A stretch of DNA of 64,000 nt, taken from assembly GCF_037042905.1 (NCBI RefSeq), contig NC_087252.1, forward strand, positions 18,059,701-18,123,700. The letters are read 5' to 3'. Within the stretch, counting starts at the first letter, position 1, and each line of letters begins with the position of its first letter. Source of the stretch: Lytechinus pictus (lineage: Eukaryota; Echinodermata; Echinoidea; Temnopleuroida; Toxopneustidae). This document shows positions 34,546-46,639 of this stretch, piece by piece. A program made the position numbers and the translations under genes. The notes beneath the pieces were generated by a model, which saw only the letters and a list, made by a program, of their open reading frames with translations, did no database searches and had not been told where the DNA came from.

Positions 34546-35545
34546 TCTCCATCCTATTTTCGAATCTCCGAGTATGAGTCTCTTTAACCACATAATCCTT
34601 TGTGCAAATAAAACGGTGAAAATCTATCATTCTAAGCCCTCCCTTTTCGTAATCCATGATCATAACGTTTCATTTCATTTTGTCTTTCCCATTCCACAAA
34701 AATTCAAACACTAACGTTTCAATATCATGAAAACCCCAAGGTTGTACTCATGTACTGGGGTGAGTGACGATACAAAAATTATTTTCGAGAGTGCAAATGT
34801 TTTCAACAATTGAATTTTTCCCTTTAGAGTGAGATCTCTCCGTTTCCACCAATTATTCAACAAACTTTAAATTTTGCTTATCTATAAGATCTCTTTATAA
34901 TTTATCCTTTCCTGTACCTCCACATCCAATGAAACAGTTATACCCAATATTTTCATGACTTCTACTATTTTACCAAAGGCATTCTAACGTTTTCCTCTGA
35001 GAGGGGGCCTAACAGCAAAATAAAAGTTTTGTCTTTTATTCTCAAACCTGATATTTTTTCAAAATTTTCAAAGGATTTTTCTATGTTATCTATTGATAAT
35101 GGATCTTTTACAAAAAGGGTCATATCGTCTGCATAAAGTATTTGTTTAACTTCAAAATCACCAAAGTGATTTCCACTTATATCGGAATTTTTACGAATCG
35201 AATGAGCTAAGACCTCGATACATAATAATCATAAATACATAGGGAGAGAGGGGGTCCCCCTGCCTTACACCCTTTTCAACGCAGAAATACCCTGTAGATA
35301 TGCCTCCATTAAAAACACAGCTTGAGGCTTATAATGTTTTAATCCACCTACACCAGATACTCCAAAACCGACATGACGTAGAACATTTTGTAAAAATGAA
35401 TGGGACACAGAGTCGAATGCTTTTTCAAAGTCTATTGCCATTAATAGCCTGGAATGTTATTTTGTTTTGTAACGAATATCACTCACGATTATTTAAATTT
35501 GCTTTAAATCAGTAATAAAGAAAAAATTGTCAGATTTTATACATT
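34546..35545 (-). pseudogene. Tx1-type LINE, reverse-transcriptase part
   Basis: Read on the minus strand: AMAIDFEKAFDSVSHSFLQN, then LPMYL.LLCIEVLAHSI, the catalytic ILYADDMTLFVKD, ISGLRIKDKTFILLLG, and later VEVQERINYKEIL, KGKIQLLK and SSLTPVHE. Each has a close match in 39725-44235 (for example MYADDMSIFVRD and VKERLNYKEIL). Multiple frameshifts and stops. The 5' end near 35545 runs into G-run element debris. Confidence 0.8.
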
Positions 35546-35587
35546 TCGGACAGAAAGACCTTTGCCTAGATGGTTCTATATTACATA

Positions 35588-37080
35588 TCAGGGACGTTGG
35601 CGTAACAGGCGGGGGGGGGGGGCAGGGGGCAAGCTGCCCCCCCCCCCCCCTTGTCGGATTTCACCGGGAAAATAAAAAGACGGGGAAAACGGAATGGAAA
35701 AGGAAGTAAAGCGGGAAAAGGAACGAAAGAAGAACATTTGAGAAAGAACAAATCATTCCGAAATAGGCCTATGTAATGCAATAGCATGATGGGAAGTAAA
35801 TTAAAAGATGACAAAATGGCAAACAATAGCGGGAAATAAAGGTAGAATGGAATTAGTGAAAAGCTAAATTGGAAAACAAAGAAAAGGGACGAGAAAAAAA
35901 ATTAATAACACGACCGGGCTGCCGAGGATTGAAAATAAAGAGCGGGAAGAAAAATCGACTGCATACAACATTGTGCTATAAGCTTGCTAAATTATATGTA
36001 AATAAGCTAAAGTTACCGGGGCTATGTCCCAGACCCCACTGAGGCAGTAGAGGCTCTTCATCTATAACTTTCAAATGGCTCTACATATAACGCCCCCCCC
36101 TGTAGGGGCCCTTCCTACATTAAGCTTTACGTTCAATCACTGGCGTACAGGCGGGGGGGGGGGTCTTGGTTCCACACCCAAGAAAGAAATTATAGGAGAC
36201 AACGTATAATGAATTGAATGGAAATATAAATGAACTGTGTTATTTGCTGAATATAATGGAAAAAATCTATCACATAATTAGAATTTAATTTCAATAGGCA
36301 ATTTTTTTTCCAGCTCGCTTTGCTCGCTGGAAACTTTTTACAAATTATCCCACAATGCTATGTTTTGCCCCCTCGAAATATTTGGTTCAACTGGGTTAAA
36401 TATATGTGTTGTGTAAAAGCTATATTCTGTATATACCCGCGATTTGATTAAAGATGGCAATCAGCGAGGTTTAAATGGCTTTGATATCAAAAAGTTCCGG
36501 GGGCTCCGCCCCGGACCCTAACCGCAAAACACTGCCGTATGGAATGGTTGGGCCATGGTCCCCAAAAGTTCTACAACCAAGAAAAAAAGAAGAAAAGAAA
36601 AGCAAAGGAAAAGTATAGGATATGAATTTATTTACTGAATATAATGTCTAAAATATCTCAAAGTTAGATTCTGATGAAAATGTGACTTTTTTCTCGCTCG
36701 CTTCGCTCGCTCGAGACTTATATTAAGCAGCTTTTTAGCACATGCGCTATACTGCGCCCCTCGTTTTTTATTTTCTACTCTTCACGCTACTGCCGCAAAG
36801 AACCCTGTTCACAGTGGCGTACAGACCACACAAAAACAGGAATGGAAGGATAGAAGAGTGAAATATATCATTCTCTGGACATCATGTCAAAATCTATCAC
36901 AAAATTTGATTTTTGTATTTAAAATGTCAAAATTTTTGCTCGCTCGCAACTTTTTTTTTTTAAGATAAATTCTGCCTACGCAATGTCTGGCCCTCTCAAA
37001 ATCGTCGCCTCATTACACCATAACGCCTGATCATACCATGATAATATGACCGAAAAATGTTGGGCTCTTGCCCCCCCCCC
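35588..37080. mobile_element. Cluster of G-run element pieces
   Basis: Three similar pieces follow one another (about 35590-36120, 36140-36530, 36540-37080). They share a GGCGTAACAGG/GGCGTACAG-like start with a G run, an AAGAAA-rich stretch, TATTTGCTGAATATAATG.C.AAA, a CTCGCTTCGCTCGCT motif, and a CAATGCTATG..GCCCC ending. CAGGGACGTTGGCG (35590) and CAGTGGCGTACAG (36814) look like hAT-like left termini, but no right termini or target duplications were found. Non-coding. Confidence 0.5.
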
Positions 37081-37084
37081 CCGG

Positions 37085-37615
37085 CCACCGGTTACACTTC
37101 GTAATTCCGAAGGTTCTTTATTCCGAAACACGTAGATTGCCTATACCTCGATGTTCGTTAATCCGAAAACGAAAAAGGGTTCGTTAATCCGAACATTTGT
37201 GGCGTTATTCCGAAGGTTCGATAATCCGAAAACGAAATAAGGTTCGTTGTTCCGAAGGTTCGATAATCCGAAAATGAAATAAGGTTCGTTGTTCCGAAGG
37301 TTCGTTAATCCGAAAACGAAATAAGGTTCGTTGTTCCGAAGGTTCGTTAATCCGAAAACAAAATAAGGTTCGTTGTTCCGAAGGTTCGTTAATTCGAAAA
37401 CTAAATAAGGTTCGTTATTCCGAAAGTTCGTTAATCCGAAAACGAAATAAGATCCGTTGTTCCGATGGTTCTTTACCCTGAAAACAAAATAAGATTCGTT
37501 ACTCCGAATGTTCGTTAATCCGAAAACAAAATAAGATTCGTTATTCCGAAGGTTCGTTAATCCGAAAACAAAATATGGTTCTTTATTCCGAAGGTTCGTT
37601 AATCCGAAAAATGAA
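37085..37615. repeat. 42-bp-type minisatellite, TTCCGAAGGTTCGTTAATCC
   Basis: About 12 units of roughly 40-42 bp (CCGAAAACGAAATAAGGTTCGTT and variants). The left border GGTTACACTTCGTAATTCCG matches, inverted, the right border of the array at 62460. The 174-aa minus-strand frame is repeat-derived. Confidence 0.85.
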
Positions 37616-37689
37616 AACCGGGAAAGCAGAGGCAGGGGCAAGTGGGGAGAGGGGGAGAGAAACACCGTTGCTGTTCAATTGTTGTGAGG

Positions 37690-39070
37690 ATGGGAAGGCA
37701 AGGGCGGCCGAACGAATTTTCGTTTGGTGGCAAAGCCAAAAATGAAACTTATACGTCAAAATGGGCACTTTGGTGATATTTTCACCTTGAGATTATCATC
37801 TGCGTGAAGTCTTCGTGTGTTTTATAGTAATTAAGTAGAGAAAAGCCTTTTTGATGTGACTTCTGATTAAGTAAAGATGTATAGTTAGGCTTTATTTTTC
37901 GCGAGAGAGTATAATGAGCGAGCGGTTTGGAGAAAAAAAATCAAAGCTGAAGTTGTAAAACTCTTTTTTGGGGGTCAATTATTGTTAAAATGGCATTATT
38001 ACGAGGTGTTGCGAGCGTGAATCACAAGCTAAAACTTTAGGGCATTTAAATGAGAAATGAAAATAAAATTTCACCAATCGAATAATTGAGAGTGCGAAGC
38101 GCGAGCTGAAAATTTGTAATATTCCAGCTTGAAAACTAATCTAACATTATACTTTAAAAAGAGTATTTTATTTCGAAAAACGGCACATTTTTTTATTGAA
38201 AAAGGGAATTTCCCATTTTGGAAAAAAAGCATTTCCCTGTTTTTTTCTTTTTGGGGGACAAGTGCCCACTACCCCCCCCCCCCGGTGGATCCAACTTTCG
38301 CCAATAGGGGGGGGGGCGAAATTTTTTCCACCCAAATTTTCCCCGTTCGGCTGCTCAAAGTTGATTTTTGTTTATTTGTTTCTTTGAAAGTGTAGTCCTA
38401 ACAGTCAATAATTAGCTTTATTCTTATAAAATGAAGTAAATATGTAATAACATCATAAGCCCTTTTAAAATAATGCGAGCGCGAAGCGCCAGCTATAATT
38501 TTTTTTTAAGATGGGCATATAAATTATGTTTGTGATCTTCAAAACGAGATGCCTAAGTATGTAACTAGATAATGACTGCGAGCAAGAAATTTTAAATATA
38601 AGCTCTGACCTGATATAAAAGGGACATGTTAAGGACTTTTTGCAGTTAGCCATGAAGACGATACATGTTTCAACCAGGGGCGGTGGAACGTATTTTCCTT
38701 TGGAGTAGGAGGGGGGCAAGCCGAAATAGGGCACTTATATGCCAAAAAGGGCATTTTGGTGCAAACGGATATTTTCACCATGAGATTATCATCTGTGTAA
38801 AGAAGTTGTGTGTTTTGTAGTAATTAAGTTGAGCAGATTTTTGAAGTGAATTCTGATTGATAAGATACATATATTTAGGTTTTATTTTTGCGAGCGTAGC
38901 GGGCAAGCGGTTTGGAAAAAAAAATCAAATCTGAAGTTGTAAAACTCGCCTTTTTGATAAATTATGGACCTAATTACTGTTAAAAGGGCATCCTTGTGAG
39001 ATGTTGCGAGCGAATCACGAGCTCAAACTTTTGGAAATTTCATGTAGGCCTAATAAAAGAAAATAATAAT
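37690..39070. mobile_element. hAT-like interior sequence with hairpin motifs
   Basis: Two related tracts, starting near 37700 and at 38675. The second begins CAGGGGCGGTGGAACG, a plausible terminus. Both contain GGGCACTT...TTTTCACC.TGAGATTATCATC and a cell of GCGAGC-type motifs (38470-38490 reads GCGAGCGCGAAGCGCCAGC). A C run and G run pair lies at 38270-38322. No coding sequence. Confidence 0.55.
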
Positions 39071-39072
39071 AC

Positions 39073-39344
39073 AGTTATTATTTACCCAGGGAAGCCACTT
39101 CGGTTCTAAAAACTGTTCTCCCAGCTATTATTATTACCCCGGCTTTAGCTGGGCTGCCTAGGCACCTAAAAGAAGGCATTTAATGAATATCTTCCTGCCG
39201 GTTACTCATTCACCTCACCTGGGTTGAGCGCAGCACAGTGTGGATAAATTTCTTGCTGAAGGAAATAACGCAATGACTTGGATTCGAACCTACGACCATC
39301 TGCTTCAAAGTCAGAAGACTAATCCACTGGGCCACAACGCCCCA
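39073..39344 (-). mobile_element. tRNA-derived SINE
   Basis: On the minus strand the head (39344 down to about 39273) is tRNA-like, with a box A-like TGGCCCAGTGGATTAG (39320-39335) and a perfect box B GGTTCGAATCC (39280-39290). The body includes GCTCAACCCAGGTGAGGTGA, CCGGCAGGAAG and CTAAAGCCGGGGTAATAATA, ending in an A/T-rich TAAATAATAA tail. Its 3' half is shared with the fragment at 61340-61520. It is transcribed by RNA polymerase III in known families and mobilised by a LINE, probably L2-like here (inference). Confidence 0.85.
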
Positions 39345-39359
39345 CATAAAAAGTAAACG

Positions 39360-39715
39360 TTCCGATTTTTTTTTTTGGTAATCATGAAAAAAGGATGTGA
39401 ATCTAACTAAAGAATTAAAGCGAGCTGAAATTTTTCATATACTGACCAGGAAAGGAACCTTTTGCATTTGGTGACTCATGAATGGGAAATGTGCTAGGCC
39501 TACATATCTCACCAATCGAATAATGCTAGCGCGAAGCGCGAGCAGAAGATTTGTGATATTCTATCCATGAAACTGGACATTTATAGACATTTTAGTTAAC
39601 CAGGATCAGAATGACTACCTTAATGAGCAATAATTAGTGCAAGCGCAAAACGTGAGCCAAAATGTGTAATATTCCAACCTTAAAACTGGACAATTTGATC
39701 TTGCCCTCGCATTAT
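39360..39715. repeat. Hairpin-motif units
   Basis: Continuation of the 37690-39070 type of sequence beyond the SINE, with GCTAGCGCGAAGCGCGAGC at about 39524-39542 and a decayed copy near 39640. The SINE therefore inserted into it. Confidence 0.6.
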
Positions 39716-39724
39716 TATTATTTT

Positions 39725-42700
39725 TTTAAGGATGTTTTATTGTATTCTCTCAAATCAAAATACACAATCACATTCTATAAACAATTTGTACAAACTATTT
39801 TAAACATAATTATGAATTATACAATAAATCCATAACAAATATAATTATACAAATTATACATCAAACTTCAAAGATACCAGAAATTAATACTTATGCGTTT
39901 CAGCAATTACAAAATGAAATATTAACAAGATATATGACATGATAAGAGAGAGAAAAAAAAAAGATAAAAAGTGTTATTCTACCTCCCAACCCCCCCCCCC
40001 CCCCGTCCCCAGGTTAGGAGCACCATCCCCTTTATATACTCTACATGGAAGGGACTCCAATTCTCCGTATTTTTTTTTTTTTCTTTCTTTGTTTTTATTT
40101 ATTTTGTTTTGTGGTTTTGTCTCTCGTTGTATATATACCTTTGCCTCACTCTCCCTATTTATTCTTTTAATCAAGATTTTCCTATTTCCTTAAATGTAGA
40201 GAAATCTTACCTCTACCTAGCGCCAGCCTTCTTTCTTCCCATTCTTCTTCCTTAAATTTCCTTTTAATTTAACAAGTGCACCCTTTTCCCTCCCTTTGAA
40301 GATTAACATTTTAACAAAGATAAAAAAATGATTGACTAAACGTTCCTTTCCTTCGTCCTTTAATTCTACACCTACAAGAATCCCCCCCCCAGCTTAAATT
40401 ACCCGTAGAAATAAAACCAAACATCTCCTTACAATTACCCCATACCAGACAAGCATATTCACATTCCAAAAATAGATGGCGATATGTTTCCTCCTCTTTT
40501 TTTACAATACACAACAAATGTTATTTTGTGAGATTTTTAAACGGAACAAGTGATGATTTGTATAAGCAATGCCGTGCAACATTTTAAACTGAAACTCTCT
40601 TAATCTACTGTTCAGAGTACATTGTCTTGGTCTCATAAAAATGTGTTCAATCTTTTCATAAGAAAAACTATATTTGTTTTTAACCTTTCGAAAACATCAG
40701 GTATTGCGAAGTTACATTTCATAAAATTTGCATAAACGTTTTTAGATACTAACTCCTCTATTGACAAAATTCTTTTTCCAGATATAAATGATATTTCTTC
40801 CCTAAGAGAAGCCTCTTTGCTATCTATTTTCACATTTCGTCTCCAGCTGACTGGAAAAGTTTTATAAATTGACTCTATCAAATGAAAATAATTTATGTTT
40901 AAACCCTGTCTTTGGAAGTACGAAAATGACCTTAAGTTTCCATCATAATCCATAATATGTTTCAATCTGTAAATATTTTTTTCATATATTTTTTGGTTAA
41001 ATATGCATTTCCCTTCAATTCGTACAAATTTATTGTAACAAAAATATCTCATTTCCTTTAAATGTTTCAGATTTTAATCGAAAATCCTTCGTCTTTATCC
41101 ATACTTCTAACAATATATAAAATTGCGGCAATGCTATCTCCAACAATCCAAGCAAGTAATCGCATGAAAATATAAAATTTCCTCCCAGATGTTTTGTGGC
41201 ATAATTGAAATATTGGTTCCATTTCATTGCATTATTTTCTTTTAGTCTTTTAATCCACATAACTCTCTGTGCCTTTATTAACCATTGGAAATTCATCATT
41301 TTTAAGCCGCCTTGATGGTAATCTAAATACATCGTTCTTTTGTTAATCTTATTTCTGCCACCCCACAAAAGAGTAAAAGCCAACTGATCAAGCTCAACAT
41401 AAACCCATTCTGGGATTGGTGTGAGAGATGTCACATTTATGAATTTTGAAAAGATAAACTGCTTTAATAATTGTATTTTGCCCATCAAAGTTAAATCTCT
41501 TTGCTTCCGCCAGTTTAACAACTTCTTTATTTTACTTAATATTTCTTTATAATTCAATCTTTCTTTTACTTCTACATCTAAAGAAAAGAATACACCAAGA
41601 ATCTTTATAAAATCCACCTTTTGGCCAAAAGATAAATCATATGATTTTCCTTGAGAGGAACCTAGTAATAAAACCTTCGTCTTATCGCTATTAACTTGAC
41701 ACTTTTCTGAATTTTTCTAAAATTCTATTACTTTTTTGACTGAATCTAGATCTCGGACAAAAATAGACATATCATCTGCATACATAACCTGTTTTACTTC
41801 TTCCTTTCCAAGGGAAATTTCTTTAACATCATTATTATAGCTTATATTATGCGCTAATACTTCTATGCATAAAATGAAAAGATATGGTGAAAGCGAATCT
41901 CCCTGCCTTACCACTCTTTCCACATGAAAATAGCTTGTAGAATCTCCTCCATTAAAAATACAACTTTGGCTATTTGTATATAATATTTTGACCCATTTGC
42001 GAAATTGCTGGCCAAGACCGAATGAACCTAATGTTTGATGTAAAAATTTGTGGGATATCGAATCAAAAGCTTTTTCTAAATCAATTGCTATCATATACCC
42101 AGGGATATTATTATATAACGTATGAAAAAGCATATCATGAATTAATCTGATAGCTTCTCCTATATTCCTGTTTTTAATAAATCCTATTTGATCTGCTAAT
42201 ACAACGCTCTCCAAAACCTCTTTAATTCGTTTTGCTGAAACTTTGGATATGATCTTATAATCTGTATTCAATAACGAAATGGGTCTATAATTCTTTACGT
42301 AATGTGGGTCTTTCCCTTCTTTAGCTAATAAAATAATAGTTGCTTGTTTTTGTGATGCAGAAAGTTCTCCAAGAGCAAAAACTTCATTGAATGCCCCAAT
42401 CAAACATCCTTTATTTCAGCCCAAAATGTACAATAAAATTCAACTGTTAACCCATTGTTTCCAGGGGATTTATTTTGCTTCATTTCTTTCAGTACCGAAA
42501 TACACTCTTCTTCTATGTAGTATATCCCCTTCACACAGTGGCGTACCTAGGATTTTCCACAGGGGGGGGGGGGGGCAAAACTGTCCGCCCAAAAATTTGA
42601 CAAGCAAAAAAAAAAAGGTCTTCAATCAAAAATGAAGGATTTCGTAACAGAAAAAAAAATTGACAAGCAAAAAAAAAAAAAAAAAAAATGGTCTTCAAGC

Positions 42701-44235
42701 TCGTCGGGGGGGGGGGGGGGCAATAAAGGTCTTCAAACTCGTCAGGGGGGGGGGCAAAAAAGGTCTTTCGAGCTCGTCAGAGGGGGGCAGGTATACGTCC
42801 TTTGCATGGGTTGTGGCTCGTCAGGGGGGGGGCAGAGTGCCCCCCTGTCCCCCCCCCCCGTAGGTACGCTAGTGCCTTCACAGCTTTCAGAATCTTCAGA
42901 TGATAACGTTGGTACATTTTTAAAGAAATCCCTAAAATCTTCCGTGTATTCCCTAGCATAAAGGTGGGTATAAAATGATTTAATTTCATTTAAAACTTCT
43001 TTCTCATTTTCAGTAATTTCTCCGTTAACCTTAACTAATTTTGTTATAGTACTTTTCTTCTTGTTAGATTGTAATAGTTGACTAAATACCTTGTATCCCT
43101 TTCTCCAACTTTCGTACCTTGTCGCACGAGACCGAATTTTAATACCTTCATTAATGTAATCGTAACTGTCTGCAAGTTCTTTCCTTTTATTTTCTATCAT
43201 TTTAATTAATTCTTCATCTACTAAATTTACGCAACTACCTTCTAAACATTCCAATTCCTTTTCGAGAGATTCTTTTTAATTTTTTTTTCCTTAGCCAGTT
43301 TTTTCGAAAAAGTTCTTGTGAAAGACATTATTTTCATTTTCAAATAATCCCATACAACTCTTCTATCTTTAACTTCTGTTTTTATTTTCTCCTTTAGTGT
43401 AAGTATTTCTTTTTTCATCTTTTTCACATATTCTTCATTACCACAAAGGCTATTATCAAATTTCCAATAAGAACCATTCTTTTTACGCATTTCCTTATCA
43501 GTTTTATCATACAAGAACAAAAAATATAGCTGAATGGCCAGGAGCTATAGATGGTAAAATTTTGCACCTAATAACAACATTTACCAAATCATCTGATATT
43601 AGCCAATGATCTAATCTGCTTTGCATAAATGGATTATAGTGAAGGTAAATTGTCTTTTCAATGGATTTCTCTCCCTCCATATATCTATCAATTGTAGTTC
43701 CTCCATGAAATTTTCTACTTAATTTCTTTACTAACCTTGTCATCTAATTTTTGTTTCACTGTTCCATTATAATCTAATTAAGAATTCATAATAATATTAA
43801 AATCTCCTCCCATTAAAACAGGTTTGTTACAACTATTAATTTTGTTTGATTTTATAATCATATCCTTAAAAAAAAAGATTTGATGATTTTCTTTATCCCT
43901 CGTCGGTAAGTATACATTACAAAGGACCATTTTATGTCCTTGGATTTCACAATCAATGAGTATATCGCCCTTCGTCATCTTGTTTTATATTTATAAGTTT
44001 AAAGTCTAGCGAGGTTTTGATAAGAATGAGTACTCCTCTGCTGTGATTTGATCCATGACTATAGTAACATGACCCATCTCACCCAGAACTCCATCTATCC
44101 TCTACTTCTTTTGTACTATACGTCTCCTGTAAAAAATTACATCCCCTTTTTCTTTGCACCATGAAAATATTCGTCCCCTTTTCGCGCATTCTCTTATTCC
44201 TCTAACATTAAGGAAACAAAATTACAATTTAAACA
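39725..44235 (-). pseudogene. Tx1-type (L1-like) LINE, near full ORF2, interrupted
   Basis: Read from 44235 down. The endonuclease starts NVRGIRE, then LQETYST, then GRYTH in broken frame; next VLCNVYLPTRDKENHQ, PVLMGGDFN, SRLDHWLISDDL and SIAPGHSAIFF. A linker (GSYWKFDNSL) follows, then reverse transcriptase with KNYRPISLLNTDYKIISK, DQIGFIKNR, AIDLEKAFDSISHKFL, RQGDSLSPYLFILCIEVLA and catalytic MYADDM. Beyond it lie TLMGKIQLLKQFIFSKF, LLWGGRN and a C-terminal EETYRHLFLEC knuckle (about 40450-40500). The 3' end is near 39725, next to an A/T tail. It is broken by a frameshift near 42405, by others, and by a 339-bp hAT-like element. Not functional. Confidence 0.88.
42536..42874. mobile_element. 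339-bp hAT-like element inside the Tx1 LINE
   Basis: Termini CAGTGGCGTACCTAGG and TAGGTACGCTAGTG with a perfect 8-bp target duplication CCTTCACA (42528-42535 and 42875-42882). G runs and C runs lie inside both ends. The interior has three tandem units of AAAGGTCTTCAAGCTCGTC plus a G run. It splits the LINE between its linker region and its reverse transcriptase, so it is younger than the LINE. Confidence 0.92.
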
Positions 44236-44464
44236 TCTATTCATAAAGAAAATCTAAAAAGATCATTCCACCATTTTTTTTGTATTAAATAAAAATTTAA
44301 GATTTTTACTACGTTATTTATAGGGAGATTGAGGATTAGACATACCAACATATTTCCTAGTGTAACTGCAGTACATAATCCAATGATAAACTCTAATTTA
44401 TTGCGCCATTGTTCACAACAAAAAGAATGTCGATCAATTCGAATATTGTTATCCCTTCCATGTA

Positions 44465-45290
44465 CAGTGCGTCCCAGAAAAAACGAAACCGAGATTTAGC
44501 GATGATTTATCATATTTTAATCACAAATACAATAGACAAATTACCTACCAATGTAAAGCTTAGAATCTCCTCTTTCATCTGATATTACTTAGATTATTCC
44601 TCATTCACGCATGAGTGAGCAAAAACAATTTGAAGAAAGGATACCAAAAACTCATTTGGCGGGGGGGTATCTGAATTTTAAAAAGAAAATCACATGCCTA
44701 AACGGATCAATATCTGTTCTTTAATTTGATACGTTAATCACAACAAATGGTCAAGAAGTAAAAAAGTTACTTTCCCTCGAAACAATGCTTGTATTTCCAT
44801 AATTTCATTAAATAAACGTGTTTTCACCGGTTTCCCACAGAAGCTATCGCATGGTTAACAAAAGACTTCATGCATGGCTGATCGTCAACAAAACGGAGTG
44901 TCGAGTGAGTTTGAACGCTAGCCTGTAAAACCTCTTAATTTTATGAAATTATAGAAATTCAAGCCTTATTTCAAATAACCAGAACTTTCTTATTTCTCGA
45001 CCATTTTCTGTAACTGAGGTATCAAATTAAAGAGCAGATATTGAACTTCTTAGAAATGTAGTTTTATGTTTGAAACCCAGATACAGCCCGCCAAATGACT
45101 TTTTGGTATCCCCTCTTCAAATTGTTTTTGCTCACTCATGCGTGAATGAGAATTAATTTAAGTAATTTCAGATGAAAGAGGAGATTCTAAGCTTTACAAT
45201 GGTAGGTCATTTGTCTATTGTATTTTCAATGTGATTAAGTTATGATAAATCATCGCTAAATCTCGGTTTCGTTTTTTCTGGGACGCACTG
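44465..45290. mobile_element. 826-bp palindromic mariner-like MITE, copy 1
   Basis: Termini CAGTGCGTCCCAGAAAAAAC and its inverse, flanked by TA (44463-44464 and 45291-45292). The two halves are long inverted repeats of about 390 bp around a short centre (near GACTTCATGCATGG...), so the whole element can form one hairpin. Close relative at 50896-51715. No coding sequence. Confidence 0.88.
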
Positions 45291-45292
45291 TA

Positions 45293-45727
45293 TAACATTA
45301 TCTCTAAGAATCCTAAATAAGGTGCTCGTAATTCCTGCAAGTAAATAAAGAAGGGAAGGAATCCCATCTATACGACCCTCTCCAAAGCAGCACTCCCTCA
45401 CAGCTCACCCTTCTTTACAGGTTGCTGTAGTATTTCCAATAATAATAATCTACCCCTTCATGTCTTTTTTCTTTGTTTTAATCTTATAAAATTGAAACGA
45501 AATAGCTGTATAGATGGAAAAAACTGACATTCAATCAGCATATACCGCAATAATAAGTTAAATTTTAAACATACTAAGCCAGTGTATGTTTTTCCTGTTA
45601 AAAAGAAATTATGTGATTGAAACAAGCTTGGGACTAGGATCGCCCCGGGACCCTGCTGGGCCGCGCCCCACTCAAACATGCACCACTACCCCACCCGCAT
45701 TGCTTCCGCCGGGGGTATAGGCTATAT
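45293..45727. other. Spacer, nothing recognised
   Basis: Non-coding. The last 8 bases (GGCTATAT) are the left copy of the target duplication of the next element. Confidence 0.55.
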
Positions 45728-45784
45728 CAGGCGCGGATCCATGGGGGGGGGGGCCGAGGGGGCCTTGGCCCCCCCCCCCCTTCG

Positions 45785-46632
45785 GCAAAAAAAAAAGAAG
45801 AGAGGGAAAGAAAGAGAAAAAAGAGGGGAAAGAAAAGAAGAAAGGAAGAGGGGGAAGAAGTGAAGAAAAAAGAGAGAGGAAAAGGGGGGGGAAAAAAAGA
45901 AGAAAAGGGAAGAGGGGGAAGGAAGGGAAGATAAAGGGAGAGGAAAAGGGAAAAGAAAGAGAAGGAAAAAGAGAGGGAAAGGAAAAGGAGAAAAAAAAGA
46001 GAGAGAGGGGAAGAGGGGAAAGGAAGAGAAGAAAAAGAGAGAGAGGAAAAAGAGGAGAAAAGGAGAAAAAATAAGAAGAGAAGAAAAGGGAGGGGGAAGG
46101 AGAGGGGGAAGAAAAAAGAGGAAGAGGGGAAAAGAAAAGGAGAGAGAGGAAGAGGGAGGAAAGAAGAGAAGAAAAAAGAGAGGGGAAAGAAAAGAAGAAA
46201 AAAGAAGAGGGGAAAGAAAAGAAGAAAAAAAAGGAGAAGAAGAGGGGAAAGAAAGAGAAAAAAGAGGAAGAGGGGGAAGGAAGAGAAGAAAAAGGGAGGG
46301 GGAGGGGGAAGAAAAAAGAGGAAGCGGGGAAAGAAGATGGGGGGAAGAGAGAGGAAGAAGGGAAAGGAAAGGGAGAAAAAGGAGAGAGAGGAAAAGGGAA
46401 GAAAGAAGAGAAAAAAGAGAGAGAAGGGGGGAAGAAAAGGGGAAAGGAAGAGAAGAAAAGGGAGGGGGAGAGGGGGAAGAAAAAAGAGGAAGAGGGGAAA
46501 GAAAAGGAAAAAAAGGAGAGAGGAAGAGGGAGGAAAGAAGAGAAAAAAAGAGAGAAAGAAAAGAAGAAAAGGGGAGAGGAAGAGGGGAAGGACGAGAAGA
46601 AAAAAAGAGGAAGAGGAGGAAAGAAAATGATG
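45785..46632. repeat. 850-bp purine tract (G/A on plus strand)
   Basis: Almost pure G and A over about 850 bp, built of AAGAAAAGGAGAGAGAGG-like words. Minus-strand open frames of 361 and 306 aa are Ser/Phe/Leu/Pro homopolymer text and are not genes. Such mirror-rich purine tracts can adopt triplex DNA. Confidence 0.9.
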
Positions 46633-46639
46633 TTCGAAC

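Noticed and set aside
39273..39343. A functional tRNA gene
   Set aside because: Box A and box B are present, but the acceptor stem is not evident and the sequence continues into a SINE body and A/T tail.
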